Origin: an uncultured Bacteroides sp.
Lineage (GTDB): Bacteria > Bacteroidota > Bacteroidia > Bacteroidales > Bacteroidaceae
Direction: 5' to 3'
Assembly: GCA_949289345.1 (NCBI GenBank)
Contig: CASENS010000117.1
Span: 1 to 33,009, forward strand
Length of the DNA stretch: 33,009 nt
Part shown: positions 1 to 8,913 of the stretch, piece after piece
Position numbering within the stretch: the first letter of the stretch is position 1
Layout of the letters: each line of letters begins with the position of its first letter
Notes under the pieces: generated by a model
Seen by the model: only the letters and a program-made list of their open reading frames with translations
The model's database searches: none
What the model was told of the DNA's origin: nothing
Made by a program: the position numbers and the translations under genes

Positions 1-122
1 TTTGAGTGCTCGTCCTCTTTGTAATCCACCGACTCAAAGGTTACCCCGAAGGGCGTGGCCCGCCATTGAGAAGCGAAGCTTGTCTCGGTATTTCGTATAA
101 TTTGATGAGTTTCCCGATCCAA
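1..122 (-). CDS. Partial gene running off the left edge, unidentified
   Basis: An open minus-strand frame enters from the left edge. It reads back to a TGA at 123-125 and ends, as far as the window goes, in ...ATPFGVTFESVDYKEDEHS, which has the look of a real soluble protein with ordinary codon use. There is no ATG in this frame. A TTG at 120-122 is the only plausible start just downstream of the promoter at 147-177. A second frame opens with an ATG at 142-144 (MEKIAALIGSG...) but stops after 36 codons, so the gene may have a rare TTG start or a frameshift near its 5' end. I do not recognise the family. Confidence 0.4.
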   Translation of the reverse strand, partial: MDRETHQIIRNTETSFASQWRATPFGVTFESVDYKEDEHS

Positions 123-146
123 TCAATGCGGCTATTTTTTCCATAA

Positions 147-177
147 CAAAGGTATGAAGTTTCTATGAAAGAAACAA
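147..177 (-). promoter_or_regulatory. Bacteroides-type promoter for the left-edge gene
   Basis: Read on the minus strand, TTG (175-177) is followed after 20 bases by TACCTTTG (147-154), an exact match to the Bacteroidetes -33/-7 pattern. Transcription should start near 138-142, leaving a leader of only about 20 bases before the proposed TTG start codon. Confidence 0.6.
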
Positions 178-193
178 GAAAAAACACAAAAAA

Positions 194-223
194 ATGCCGG
201 AAACTTTATAAGTTTACCGGCAT
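194..223 (-). terminator. Rho-independent terminator after rplT
   Basis: A 13-bp stem is formed by ATGCCGGAAACTT (194-206) and its complement at 210-223, with one bulged base at 216 and a three-base loop. On the minus strand it is followed by a run of T residues (about 180-193). It lies 40 bases past the rplT stop and should end the thrS-infC-rpmI-rplT transcript before the next gene's promoter. Confidence 0.85.
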
Positions 224-262
224 ATCTTCTAAAAAATGCTTGCGAATTGCTCTAAAGAACCG

Positions 263-613
263 TTATGCGGCCTTCGCTTTTGCAACAATAGCCTTAAATG
301 CTTCAGGATGATTTACAGCCAAATCGGCCAAAACCTTGCGGTTGATTTCAATCCCGGCCTTGTGCAATGCACCCATCAATTTAGAATAGGACAAACCTTC
401 CAGACGGGCAGCCGCATTGATACGCTGAATCCACAAAGCGCGAAAATTTCTTTTTTTCGCCTTACGGTCACGGAATGCGTAAGTCAAACCTTTCTCCCAC
501 GTATTCTTGGCTACGGTCCAAACATTCTTGCGCGCGCCGAAGTAACCTCTGGTTAATTTCAGAATTTTCTTTCTTCTTGCTCTCGAAGCAACATGATTTA
601 CTGATCTTGGCAT
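263..613 (-). CDS. rplT: 50S ribosomal protein L20
   Basis: This 116-residue basic protein has the full bacterial L20 length and pattern. The N-terminal stretch starts [19 protein letters not shown] and is followed by the conserved region around [14 protein letters not shown] and [22 protein letters not shown]20 binds 23S rRNA early in assembly of the large subunit. In many bacteria it also represses its own operon by binding the mRNA; that is family knowledge and is not proven here. It is the last gene of infC-rpmI-rplT, the classic order. It is separated from rpmI by an unusually long 109-base spacer that can fold (see findings), and a strong terminator follows it. Confidence 0.98.
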   Translation of the reverse strand: MPRSVNHVASRARRKKILKLTRGYFGARKNVWTVAKNTWEKGLTYAFRDRKAKKRNFRALWIQRINAAARLEGLSYSKLMGALHKAGIEINRKVLADLAVNHPEAFKAIVAKAKAA

Positions 614-722
614 AGTTTTACTTGTTTTTTGAATGTTAGCGCCGATGCTTCACACACCGGACTTTAAGCTAATGCACTCGGTTAATAACTTAATTTTTTT
701 GTTTTTACGCGCATGCGTTTCC

Positions 723-920
723 TTACTTAATTGCTAAAAGTTCCCGTATCTGTCCCAAATTGGAGTTGTCTACCAATGTGAAATGACACAGATTTCTTTT
801 TTGCTTCTTCGTTTTCTTAGTCAAGATATGACTATGAAAAGCATGCTTTCTCTTGATTTTACCTGTTCCGGTAAGAGCGAATCTTTTTTTAGAACCGGAG
901 TTAGTCTTGATCTTTGGCAT
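723..920 (-). CDS. rpmI: 50S ribosomal protein L35
   Basis: A 65-residue, strongly basic protein beginning [14 protein letters not shown] and containing the L35 signature region around [20 protein letters not shown]. It is a small component of the large ribosomal subunit. Size and sequence fit bacterial L35 end to end. It lies 60 bases downstream of infC and 109 bases upstream of rplT on the same strand, in the standard infC-rpmI-rplT order. Confidence 0.97.
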   Translation of the reverse strand: MPKIKTNSGSKKRFALTGTGKIKRKHAFHSHILTKKTKKQKRNLCHFTLVDNSNLGQIRELLAIK

Positions 921-980
921 TGTACTTAGTTTTATTTAATTATTAAATTATTAATATGATAACGCACTATACCTGGAGCG

Positions 981-1589
981 TTATTCATCTTTCATTTCAG
1001 ATTCTGCCTCAGCGGAATTTTTTGAATCCATCTGCTTGGGAGGCGTGACATTCTTCTTCGGCGAACCAGGCTTCTTGGGAGAAAGCTGGATAGTCATCCG
1101 CTTACCCTCCAATACGGGCATCTGATCCACCTTGGCGTAATCTTCCAAATCGTTGGCAAAACGAAGCAACAACACTTCACCTTGCTCTTTAAAAAGAATA
1201 GAACGACCTTTGAAGAAGACGTAAGCTTTCACTTTATCACCGTCTTCAAGGAAACCTTTGGCATGCTTTAACTTGAAATTGTAGTCATGGTCATCAGTCT
1301 GAGGACCAAATCGTATTTCTTTCACGTTCACCTTCACCTGCTTTGCCTTTTGTTCCTTCTGACGTTTCTTCAACTGATAAAGGAATTTAGAGTAATCTAT
1401 AATACGACAAACAGGAGGTTGTGCGTTGGGAGAAATCTCTACCAGGTCCGCTTCATGTTCTTCGGCCAATCTTAATGCTTGCGCTATCGGATACACTTTG
1501 CTTTCCACCTCATCGCCCACTATACGGACTTCTTTGGCACGGATTTGTTCATTAATCCGGTGTTGCCCTTTTAAATTGTCATTCTTCAT
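981..1589 (-). CDS. infC: Translation initiation factor IF-3
   Basis: The protein has 202 residues. An N-terminal IF3 domain (about 10-80, including [14 protein letters not shown] and [21 protein letters not shown]) is joined by a lysine-rich helical linker to a C-terminal IF3 domain (about 88-173, including [20 protein letters not shown] and FFKGRS). IF-3 binds the 30S subunit, keeps it apart from 50S and checks the initiator tRNA and start codon. After the usual end of the family (...MTIQLSPKK) there is a tail of about 30 residues rich in Lys, Pro, Ser and Glu, which I recall as common in Bacteroides. In many bacteria infC uses a rare AUU start; here an ATG fits well. It sits 64 bases after thrS. 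Confidence 0.97.
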   Translation of the reverse strand: MKNDNLKGQHRINEQIRAKEVRIVGDEVESKVYPIAQALRLAEEHEADLVEISPNAQPPVCRIIDYSKFLYQLKKRQKEQKAKQVKVNVKEIRFGPQTDDHDYNFKLKHAKGFLEDGDKVKAYVFFKGRSILFKEQGEVLLLRFANDLEDYAKVDQMPVLEGKRMTIQLSPKKPGSPKKNVTPPKQMDSKNSAEAESEMKDE

Positions 1590-1653
1590 TAAATAACGTT
1601 GTACTACCTATTTGTTTTTTTATTTTTATGTTACTACTAAATTGGCCGCAAAT

Positions 1654-3594
1654 TTACCACTTATTTATCATATTCTGAACTTCTTCACTAATTTTTTTAG
1701 CGAAATCTTCTACTTTTACGGTTCCTTGGTCGCCCTCGCCTTGTTTACGTACGGATACTTCACCGTTTTCGGCTTCCTTTTCGCCCACGATAAGCATGTA
1801 TGGAATATGCTTCAACTCGTTGTCACGAATCTTACGTCCTATCTTTTCATTGCGCTCATCTACCAAGGCACGAATATCGTATTTCTTCAACGCCAGGCGC
1901 ACTTCATTAGCGTAATCGTTGAACTTCTCGCTGATGGGCAAGATAGCCACTTGGTCAGGAGTCAGCCACAAGGGGAACTTGCCTGCAGTATGCTCGATAA
2001 GCACAGCCACGAAACGCTCCATAGAGCCGAACGGCGCACGGTGTATCATGACAGGACGATGTTTTTGGTTGTCGGCTCCGGTATATTCCAATTGGAAACG
2101 TTCGGGCAAGTTGTAATCCACTTGAATGGTTCCTAATTGCCAACGACGGCCGATGGCATCTTTCACCATGAAGTCCAACTTAGGACCATAGAAAGCGGCT
2201 TCTCCATATTCTATCTTTGCCTTCAGTCCCTTTTCCTCACAAGCTTCGATAATGGCACGTTCGGCTTTTTCCCAATTCTCATCGCTACCGATATATTTTT
2301 CCCGGTTCTCCTTGTCACGCAAAGATATCTGAGCCTCGAAATTCTCGAAGTTCATCGACTTGAAAACAATCGAAATGATGTCCATTACGCGAAGGAATTC
2401 ATCCTTCACCTGATCGGGACGGCAGAAGAGGTGCGCATCGTCTTGCGTAAAGCTACGTACGCGGGTCAATCCGTGAAGTTCACCGCTCTGCTCATAACGG
2501 CATACCGTACCGAATTCGGCGATGCGCAAAGGCAGGTCTTTGTACGAGCGGGGTGAGTTTTTGTATATCATACAGTGATGCGGACAGTTCATCGGCTTCA
2601 AGAAGTACTCTTCGCCTTCCTCCGGCGTGTGGATGGGTTGGAAAGAATCCTTGCCGTATTTGGCATAGTGTCCGGACGTGATATAAAGCAGTTTGTTGCC
2701 AATAGGCGGACACATGACTTCCTGATAGTCGTAACGTCCTTGAATACGGCGCAAGAAATCCTGCAAGCGGATACGCAACGCCGTACCTTTGGGCAACCAC
2801 ATGGGCAACCCCTTGCCTACAGTGTCAGAGAACATGAACAAGTCCATCTCCTTACCAATCTTGCGGTGGTCGCGTTTCTTGGCCTCTTCCAACATGACAA
2901 GATATTCGTCCAGCATTTTCTTCTTCGGGAACGTGATACCGTAGATACGGGTCATCATCTTGCGGTCTTCCTGACCACGCCAATAAGCACCGGCTACAGA
3001 AGTCAATTTGATGGCCTTGATGGGTGCGGTTGTCATCAAGTGTGGGCCACGGCACAAATCGGTAAACGCACCTTGCGTATAAGTGGTAATATGTCCGTCC
3101 TCCAACTCGGAAATCAATTCACACTTGTAAGTTTCGCCTCTTTCGCCAAACATCTTCAAAGCATCGGTCTTTGCAATATCCTTACGAACCACAGCCTCTT
3201 TCTTAGCGGCCAATTCTACCATTTTAGCTTCGATAGCAGGCAGGTCTGCTTCCTTAATGGTAGCCTCGCCCGGATCTACGTCATAATAGAAACCGTTCTC
3301 AATGGCAGGACCTATACCGAACTGAATGCCCGGATAGAGTTCCTGCAAGGCTTCGGCCAGCAAGTGGGCACTGGTGTGCCAGAAAGTGTGCTTGCCTTGC
3401 TCGTCTTCCCACTTATACAAAACCACCTCGGCATCGTTCAGAATAGGACGACCCAAGTCATACGTCTCACCGTTCACGCCACAAGCCAATACTTCCTGCG
3501 CTAAGCGCGAACTAATGCTCTCTGCAATCTGCAGTCCTGTTACTCCTTCGTTGTACTCACGAACGGAGCCGTCTGGAAAAGTTATCTTTATCAT
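1654..3594 (-). CDS. thrS: Threonine--tRNA ligase
   Basis: A 646-residue class II aminoacyl-tRNA synthetase of full length. It charges tRNA-Thr with threonine using ATP. It starts with a TGS domain (about 1-60). The editing domain follows (about 65-220), with the [11 protein letters not shown] motif that removes mischarged serine. The catalytic core (about 240-540) has MNCPHHC and DDAHLFC, which supply zinc ligands, plus the class II motif-3 region GSMERF. The last 100 residues are the anticodon-binding domain. It heads the block thrS-infC-rpmI-rplT. A TATTTTTG box lies 30 bases upstream of the ATG. Confidence 0.98.
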   Translation of the reverse strand: MIKITFPDGSVREYNEGVTGLQIAESISSRLAQEVLACGVNGETYDLGRPILNDAEVVLYKWEDEQGKHTFWHTSAHLLAEALQELYPGIQFGIGPAIENGFYYDVDPGEATIKEADLPAIEAKMVELAAKKEAVVRKDIAKTDALKMFGERGETYKCELISELEDGHITTYTQGAFTDLCRGPHLMTTAPIKAIKLTSVAGAYWRGQEDRKMMTRIYGITFPKKKMLDEYLVMLEEAKKRDHRKIGKEMDLFMFSDTVGKGLPMWLPKGTALRIRLQDFLRRIQGRYDYQEVMCPPIGNKLLYITSGHYAKYGKDSFQPIHTPEEGEEYFLKPMNCPHHCMIYKNSPRSYKDLPLRIAEFGTVCRYEQSGELHGLTRVRSFTQDDAHLFCRPDQVKDEFLRVMDIISIVFKSMNFENFEAQISLRDKENREKYIGSDENWEKAERAIIEACEEKGLKAKIEYGEAAFYGPKLDFMVKDAIGRRWQLGTIQVDYNLPERFQLEYTGADNQKHRPVMIHRAPFGSMERFVAVLIEHTAGKFPLWLTPDQVAILPISEKFNDYANEVRLALKKYDIRALVDERNEKIGRKIRDNELKHIPYMLIVGEKEAENGEVSVRKQGEGDQGTVKVEDFAKKISEEVQNMINKW

Positions 3595-3623
3595 AATAGT
3601 ATGTATATCTCTAAAATTAAGCG

Positions 3624-3631
3624 CAAAAATA
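3624..3631 (-). promoter_or_regulatory. Possible -7 promoter box for thrS
   Basis: TATTTTTG on the minus strand matches the Bacteroidetes -7 box and would give a leader of about 20 bases before the thrS ATG. No TTG lies at the usual distance upstream. The T-run is also the tail of the hairpin at 3631-3651, so this could be terminator sequence only. Confidence 0.4.
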
Positions 3632-3651
3632 GATATTTCTTTTCAATATCT
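3631..3651 (-). terminator. Weak terminator hairpin after the TPR gene
   Basis: On the minus strand AGATATT pairs with AATATCT (7 bp, all but one pair A-T) around a 7-base loop, and ATTTTTG follows. It lies about 20 bases after the TPR-gene stop. The low GC content suggests partial termination at best, so thrS may also be reached by read-through from ruvX-def. Confidence 0.45.
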
Positions 3652-3671
3652 ACTCATTTAGCAAAAAAATG

Positions 3672-5720
3672 TTATTCCTGCACGTCCGTAAATCGTTTTA
3701 TGATATTATAGGCCGATACGATACCCAGTTCTCCCGCCTTACTCAAGTCCATAATGCCCTGCTTGTTATTGCCTAAGAAGATATGGGTAAGCCCTCGGTT
3801 AAAATAAGCTTCAGCAAACTCGGGATCCAGTTCCAAAGCCTTGTCATAATCTTCCAACGCTGCCCGATAATCCTTCAAGGCAGAAGAGACATTTCCCCGG
3901 TTGTAATATCCATAAACGAAATCCGGAACCAGTTCGATGACCTTGTCCAAGTCCTTCTTCACGACCTCATAATCCACTGCGGTAACGTTCTCCTCCTTCT
4001 TATCCTGCACCGAAGTATTCGACCGGTTATTCTCCGACGCCGCTTCCGCCTTTTTGTAATCCAATTGCTTATAGCGCACTAAGGCACGCATGAAGTAAGC
4101 CGGGAAGAAATCTCCATCCAAAAGGATACTTTGAGTGAAATCGTCTATCGAACTGTCGAAGTCCTGAACCAAATAGAAATCCATTCCACGCATGAAACGC
4201 TTCAAAGCATTGCGCGGGTCGGTCACAATATCGGATGTATGCGAATCTATCAACGCAAAATGATACCGCACCTGTTCTTCAGTCAAAGGCGACTCCATAT
4301 TCGTAATCCGCAAAGGCTTGGGCAATTGTTTGGAAAGATTCAACGAGTCGATACCCGCATAATAATGCACCGCCTTCTTCACCTCGCTGATACGTTCGTA
4401 ATAAGTCAGCGCATACATCGGTTCCAACTTGATAACCACATTCCGATTCTGCACACGGCCTCGATAATCACTCGTATAACGTTGAGTCGCTTCGTCATCA
4501 TCCGCTATCACAATCTTCCGATAATTGCGTATGTTTTTATCCGATTGTTTACGGGTTTTTCCTTCATCGTCTTCATCCTTGGCCGCTTCATTATCCGCCA
4601 CGTCTTCATCCTTGCCATTGGAAGTACGGTTGTTCAACCTGTCCAACTGGGCTTGCATCACCTTAAACTCATCTTGTTCCGCACCTTTGGCATCGCCCAT
4701 CTTACGGCGTGCTTCAGCCCGATAATGATAGCCGGTAAGGAAATTTGGATACTCATCTATAACACGCGAATAATCGCTGATGGCTCCTTGGAAATCTCCC
4801 GTCTGGGCACGTAGCAAACCACGGTTGAAAGTAGCCATCATGTTGTCAGGTTCCATCTGCAACACAAAATCAAAATCCTCGATAGCCCGGTTGTCATCAC
4901 CCACCTGGGCACGCAACAAGCCCCGGTTGTAGTGTCCGATGAAATTGTTCGGGTCAATATCCAAAGCTAAATCATAGTCACGCATGGCACCACGCAGATT
5001 GTTCTGATGAAAACGGGCCAAAGCACGGTTGATGTAATTGCCCGCATTCTTCACGCTCAAGCGAATAGCCTGGGTCAAGTCGTCCTCAGCCTCCTTATAC
5101 TTGGCTTGTTGCAAATAAATCATGGCGCGGGCACTCCAACAATCCGCATCGTATTTATCCAACTCAATGGCCTTATCAAAATCCTTCAAAGCACTGATGG
5201 TGTCATTCTGCTTCATGTAGACTTCGCCCCGCATCAGATAGGCACGAGTATAACGGGGAGCAATCTTCAAGAGTTGCGCCAAGTCATCCTGCGCTTCAGT
5301 ATAGTCCTCCTCCTGCATGTGACACAAAGTCAGGTTATGCCACAAGACCAAGTTCTCCGGATCATATTTCAATGCAGTACGGTAATCTTCAATAGCTCCT
5401 TCGAAATTGTTTTGCTTGATGCGGGCCAGACCTCTGATTTGATACGCCCCTACCACAAACGGATTACGCCGGATAGCTTCATCGCAATCAGCCTCGGCAC
5501 CCTGGTAATCATCCAAGTTTATCTTGGCCAATCCCCGGTAGAAATAAGGCTCAAACAAATAGGGCTTGGCACTGATGACCTGATTAAAATACTGAATGGA
5601 GAGCACGTAATCCTCAAAATAGAGTGCGTTACGGGCTATCATCATCACCCGTTCGGTATTGATTTGTGCGAAAAGACCGAGCGGCCAAAGCGATAGAAGT
5701 ATCAGTATTTTCTTTATCAT
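3672..5720 (-). CDS. Exported TPR-repeat protein
   Basis: The protein has 682 residues. It opens with a Sec signal peptide (1-19, MIKKILILLSLWPLGLFAQ), so the mature protein is in the periplasm or at the envelope. Residues 20-350 form a run of about nine tetratricopeptide repeats with the usual pattern (YFNRGL..., A..DYDKALELDP). A low-complexity acidic linker (about 365-400, many Asp, Glu and Lys) follows. After about 100 residues without clear repeats, further TPRs occupy about 500-670. TPR arrays are protein-binding scaffolds and no catalytic motif is visible. It begins 12 bases after def and is the last gene of ruvX-def-TPR. The exact function is unknown; the gene looks intact. Confidence 0.9.
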   Translation of the reverse strand: MIKKILILLSLWPLGLFAQINTERVMMIARNALYFEDYVLSIQYFNQVISAKPYLFEPYFYRGLAKINLDDYQGAEADCDEAIRRNPFVVGAYQIRGLARIKQNNFEGAIEDYRTALKYDPENLVLWHNLTLCHMQEEDYTEAQDDLAQLLKIAPRYTRAYLMRGEVYMKQNDTISALKDFDKAIELDKYDADCWSARAMIYLQQAKYKEAEDDLTQAIRLSVKNAGNYINRALARFHQNNLRGAMRDYDLALDIDPNNFIGHYNRGLLRAQVGDDNRAIEDFDFVLQMEPDNMMATFNRGLLRAQTGDFQGAISDYSRVIDEYPNFLTGYHYRAEARRKMGDAKGAEQDEFKVMQAQLDRLNNRTSNGKDEDVADNEAAKDEDDEGKTRKQSDKNIRNYRKIVIADDDEATQRYTSDYRGRVQNRNVVIKLEPMYALTYYERISEVKKAVHYYAGIDSLNLSKQLPKPLRITNMESPLTEEQVRYHFALIDSHTSDIVTDPRNALKRFMRGMDFYLVQDFDSSIDDFTQSILLDGDFFPAYFMRALVRYKQLDYKKAEAASENNRSNTSVQDKKEENVTAVDYEVVKKDLDKVIELVPDFVYGYYNRGNVSSALKDYRAALEDYDKALELDPEFAEAYFNRGLTHIFLGNNKQGIMDLSKAGELGIVSAYNIIKRFTDVQE

Positions 5721-5732
5721 GGGCGGGATATG

Positions 5733-6290
5733 TTATTTCTTCACGGTCTTTACCCGATAAGTGCAATGAGCTTTCCCTTTAAGTAAAGCATTCAATTTGC
5801 CTTTTATCATCTGCTTGCGCAAGGGAGAGATATGGTCAATGAACATTTTCCCTTCCAGATGATCAAACTCATGTTGCATCACACGGGCCAAGTAGCCTTC
5901 CACCACTTCGTCATGCGCTTCCAGGTTCTCGTCCAGGTATTGCACATGGATTTTATTTCCGCGTTTCACCGCTTCATGAATGCCGGGCAAACTTAAACAC
6001 CCCTCTTCCATGGATTCCTCTTCACCCGACACCTCTAAGATATGGGCATTAATATACGCCTTACGGAAGCCTTTGTATTCGGGCAGGTCATCCGAAAGGA
6101 CATCCAGATTGATAACCACCACACGGATAGGAAGCCCAATTTGCGGAGCGGCCAGCCCTACCCCATCAGCGTTATCCATCGTCTCGAACATGTTTGCGAT
6201 AAGTTCCTTCAATTCCGGATAATCCGGTGTGATGTCTTCAGCCACCTTTCTCAAAACCGGTTGTCCGTAAGTATAAATAGGCAAAATCAT
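5733..6290 (-). CDS. def: Peptide deformylase
   Basis: A 185-residue metalloenzyme that removes the formyl group from the N-terminal methionine of new proteins. All three family motifs are intact: [10 protein letters not shown] at 43-52, EGCLSLP with the metal-binding Cys98, and QHEFDH with His140, Glu141 and His144. Length and motif spacing fit the standard bacterial enzyme. It lies 26 bases downstream of ruvX and 12 bases upstream of the TPR gene, all on one strand, so the three are probably cotranscribed. A methionine aminopeptidase, the next enzyme in the pathway, is also in the window (15785-16639), but in another operon. Confidence 0.97.
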   Translation of the reverse strand: MILPIYTYGQPVLRKVAEDITPDYPELKELIANMFETMDNADGVGLAAPQIGLPIRVVVINLDVLSDDLPEYKGFRKAYINAHILEVSGEEESMEEGCLSLPGIHEAVKRGNKIHVQYLDENLEAHDEVVEGYLARVMQHEFDHLEGKMFIDHISPLRKQMIKGKLNALLKGKAHCTYRVKTVKK

Positions 6291-6316
6291 AATTTCTATA
6301 TATTATATATGTATAT

Positions 6317-6733
6317 TTAAAGTCGTTTGCTTTCCAAATAATCTTGCAAGATGATGGTTGCGCTGATTTCGTCCACCAAAGCCTTGTCCTGACGCGCCTT
6401 CTTCTTCAATCCGCCTTCCAGCATCGCCCGATGGGCCAATACGGAAGTAAAACGCTCGTCCACATACTCCACGGGAATGTTTGGCAATTTCTTCCGCAAA
6501 GCACCGACAAAGGGTTCGATGCGCTTCATATTCTCCGAGGCTTCGTTGTTCATCTGCTTGGGCAGGCCTACGAGAATGCGCTCCACCGGCTCACGGGAAA
6601 CATAATCCGACAAAAAGGACATCAGTTCCGTTGTAGGAACGGTGGTCAATCCGTTGGCTATCAGCTTCAACGTATCGGTGACCGCTATGCCCGTGCGCTT
6701 CTTTCCATAATCTATCGCAAGTATTCTTCCCAT
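6317..6733 (-). CDS. ruvX: RuvX/YqgF-family Holliday junction resolvase-like nuclease
   Basis: A protein of 138 residues with the RNase H-like YqgF fold. The first catalytic aspartate sits in MGRILAIDYGKKRTGIAVTD, and later family segments include VGLPKQMNNEAS and YVDERFTSV near the C-terminal half. In E. coli this protein is essential and has been linked both to Holliday junction resolution and to processing of the 16S rRNA precursor. I chose the ATG at 6731-6733. A GTG three codons upstream (6742) is open but lies within the proposed promoter. It heads the probable operon ruvX-def-TPR. Confidence 0.93.
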   Translation of the reverse strand: MGRILAIDYGKKRTGIAVTDTLKLIANGLTTVPTTELMSFLSDYVSREPVERILVGLPKQMNNEASENMKRIEPFVGALRKKLPNIPVEYVDERFTSVLAHRAMLEGGLKKKARQDKALVDEISATIILQDYLESKRL

Positions 6734-6741
6734 AACGGCCA

Positions 6742-6772
6742 CAAAAATACAACTTTAATTGATACCGCCCAA
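6742..6772 (-). promoter_or_regulatory. Promoter for ruvX-def-TPR
   Basis: On the minus strand TTG (6770-6772) is followed after exactly 20 bases by TATTTTTG (6742-6749). The box ends only 8 bases before the ruvX ATG, so the mRNA would have an extremely short leader or none. It begins four bases from the stop of the preceding gene. Confidence 0.6.
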
Positions 6773-6775
6773 CAA

Positions 6776-7744
6776 TCAATACACAAGTTTCACATTATCT
6801 ATCCAAAGTGAATTGCCGGGCGAACCGATATAAGCGCCTCCGTGGCTGGACGTGAATTGCAGCACCATGTGCGTGGGGACATCGTCCTCCGTCCCCCAAG
6901 CCACTTCATGAATGGGTACACTCTCGCCCATGCTGTTCATGGCGTAACGTTCCTCCACCTGAAGGCGCATCATGTGAGCCTTGTAAGCAGGGTTTCCCGT
7001 AATGTCACCATACATGATTTCATAAGTAGCGCTGTTGGTCCAATCCGGGGTGGTTTTGTCATAACGCACCACCATCGTCCCCACCCGTTTGGCATAGATG
7101 TTTCCGTCTTTATCCTCCCAACGTTTTTGCAGAAGAAGGATAACGGCCGGATAATCTTTCCCGTCCACATCGGTAATGCGGCTGAAGCCCGTGGCGCGGA
7201 TACGTTTCTCACGCTCGGACATCTTCACTTTATAATCAAACTGAATAGCCACCGGTTTCTTGGTGAAAGGGATGCCGGAGTTGAGCATCTTTTGGGGATT
7301 CTTCGTTCCTTTGATAGGTTCGTGCACTTCGCCTGCAAACATGGAGCCGGCGGCCAGCACCGTAATATTGATAAGCCCGAACACCTTGACACTCTCCATA
7401 CGTGTATCCAGACGGGCGCAATAGCCGTCGCCCCGTTTCTCCGGAAAGACGGAAGTCTGGGTCTTGGTAATGCCCGCCACCTTGGCCATCACATTGGACG
7501 ATGCCCACGGCGAACCACCTTTATTAGTATAAGCCTCGTCTCCCACAATCGTGCCTGTAGGACCAATGGCATAAACATGCTTGGTCTCTCCTCCGATAAT
7601 GCTGGATTCTTTTATCTGACGGTCAATCCACTGGTCCATGTCTCCGTAGGGAAGCAACTCCGGTTGCGCCCACAAGAGGGTAGGCATGGCACACCATAGC
7701 GTCAACAACAAACATGCATAACAAATCTTTCTCTTCGCAATCAT
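6776..7744 (-). CDS. Exported PCMD-like protein, last gene of the sulfonation cluster
   Basis: The protein has 322 residues from the ATG at 7742-7744, and the frame is open further upstream. This start gives a clean signal peptide (MIAKRKICYACLLLTLWCAMPTLLWAQ) and a position 11 bases after the sulfotransferase stop. The mature part resembles the PCMD family (putative carbohydrate metabolism domain) that is common in Bacteroidetes outer-surface proteins: LLPYGDMDQWIDRQI near the start, GDGYCARLDTR, FAGEVHEPI, and a beta-rich end NSLWIDNVKLVY typical of jelly-roll carbohydrate-binding folds. No catalytic motif is evident. The family assignment is from memory of its pattern and the function is unknown. 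The tight linkage suggests cotranscription with the sulfotransferase. Confidence 0.75.
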   Translation of the reverse strand: MIAKRKICYACLLLTLWCAMPTLLWAQPELLPYGDMDQWIDRQIKESSIIGGETKHVYAIGPTGTIVGDEAYTNKGGSPWASSNVMAKVAGITKTQTSVFPEKRGDGYCARLDTRMESVKVFGLINITVLAAGSMFAGEVHEPIKGTKNPQKMLNSGIPFTKKPVAIQFDYKVKMSEREKRIRATGFSRITDVDGKDYPAVILLLQKRWEDKDGNIYAKRVGTMVVRYDKTTPDWTNSATYEIMYGDITGNPAYKAHMMRLQVEERYAMNSMGESVPIHEVAWGTEDDVPTHMVLQFTSSHGGAYIGSPGNSLWIDNVKLVY

Positions 7745-7755
7745 CTTTTTATCGT

Positions 7756-8862
7756 TTAAAGCTCGTATTTCCATTGCTCCAAGGCGAAGCCCCAATTGTC
7801 CTGCACCAAGCGGACGGTACGCTCGTCGTACTTATACTTGTTCTTCTTGTAGCCTTTCTTGCCGCCCACATACTTCTCAATGTCGGCACGGGCCTCCGGG
7901 AATCCGGGGAGCGACAGAGCTTGGTAGATGTGCTCCGTCATGCCCATGGCATCCGCCTCAAAGTCCTCGAACTTCACCTCTATCAGGTTGCCTTGCGGAA
8001 TGCACGCCTTGTCGGCCTCGTACTTGTGATAGAGCTTGGCGTAGATGGAAAGGATGTTCTGCTCCAACTGTTCGTTGCTGATGTCCTCCAGCTTCAACGG
8101 CTGGATGGTGTTGGTGAAGAAGCTGCGGGTGCTCTCGAACACGGTGTAAGGATTGCGCATCAGGTAGATGAACTTGGCGTTGGGAAACATCTTCACCAAC
8201 TCGCGCACACGTCCGGTGTGAGGCGGATTCTTGCTGAGGAACTGCGTGCCGTGCGTGTTCCAAAGGGAAATCTTGATGAGCTTCACGAAGGTCTCCTCGA
8301 ACACCTTCAATTCTTCGGGCGTGATGTCGTCAAACAGCAGGTACTTGTCGGCATACTCCTGCTGGTACTTAGGAAGGAACCAGAAGTTGTAATACGTGTA
8401 AGGCATCATGTTGGCCAGGGCGAACTCTTCTTCCTGGGGCAGGTCAACGGCCAGTTCCATGTTGTCCGTCGGACGCTTGTCGGGCATCAGCCAGCTCATG
8501 TTCTTCTTGAAGAACGGCTGCCCCCACATCATCAGATGCGGGAAAACGGTCTGATATGTCGTATTGTAGCCAAAGTGCTTGTCGCACGAAAAGACGTTGT
8601 GCACAAACGTCGTGCCGCTGCGCCAATGTCCAAGGATGAATACCGGGTCGTGCTCCAAGGGTTTGTCCGCCAGGAGTTTCCGGTATTTGTTCTCCTGGAG
8701 CGACACCAGCGTGGAAAGCAACCGGCACACTGCTTTGGTCAGGCGGTATTTACCCTTGTAGGGAGCATCTATCTCCCGCCCTTTCGTAATGGCCTTAAAC
8801 GTCTTCCAGTCGGCGCCTACCAACGTGTTAATAGGCAATTTATTAAATTCCAATAAGCCCAT
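7756..8862 (-). CDS. PAPS-dependent sulfotransferase
   Basis: This 368-residue cytoplasmic protein has both PAPS-binding signatures of the sulfotransferase superfamily. The 5'-phosphosulfate loop is ILGHWRSGTTF at 76-86, equivalent to PKSGTT of animal SULTs. The 3'-phosphate segment is KFIYLMRNPYTVFEST at about 230-245, with Arg236 and Ser244. A QEEEFAL stretch at 143-149 may hold the catalytic acid. It is closest in pattern to the Sulfotransfer_3 type. No signal peptide is visible, so the acceptor must be cytosolic or membrane-accessible. Genes for PAPS synthesis lie directly upstream. From memory, a homologue in an equivalent B. thetaiotaomicron cluster sulfonates cholesterol and other steroids. 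The same acceptor here is an inference. Confidence 0.9.
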   Translation of the reverse strand: MGLLEFNKLPINTLVGADWKTFKAITKGREIDAPYKGKYRLTKAVCRLLSTLVSLQENKYRKLLADKPLEHDPVFILGHWRSGTTFVHNVFSCDKHFGYNTTYQTVFPHLMMWGQPFFKKNMSWLMPDKRPTDNMELAVDLPQEEEFALANMMPYTYYNFWFLPKYQQEYADKYLLFDDITPEELKVFEETFVKLIKISLWNTHGTQFLSKNPPHTGRVRELVKMFPNAKFIYLMRNPYTVFESTRSFFTNTIQPLKLEDISNEQLEQNILSIYAKLYHKYEADKACIPQGNLIEVKFEDFEADAMGMTEHIYQALSLPGFPEARADIEKYVGGKKGYKKNKYKYDERTVRLVQDNWGFALEQWKYEL

Positions 8863-8913
8863 AAAACAATCATTTTAATCTGCCCCTGTACCGATGTCCT
8901 TACCCGCCTGTCC

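Noticed and set aside
2575-3504. A 309-codon open frame on the plus strand opposite thrS
   Set aside because: thrS is certain over this whole stretch. The antisense protein matches nothing I know, and long antisense frames are common opposite GC-rich codons.
7714-8856. A 380-codon plus-strand open frame opposite the sulfotransferase
   Set aside because: Both sulfotransferase motifs are on the minus strand. The antisense product is Leu/Val/His-rich with no recognisable domain.
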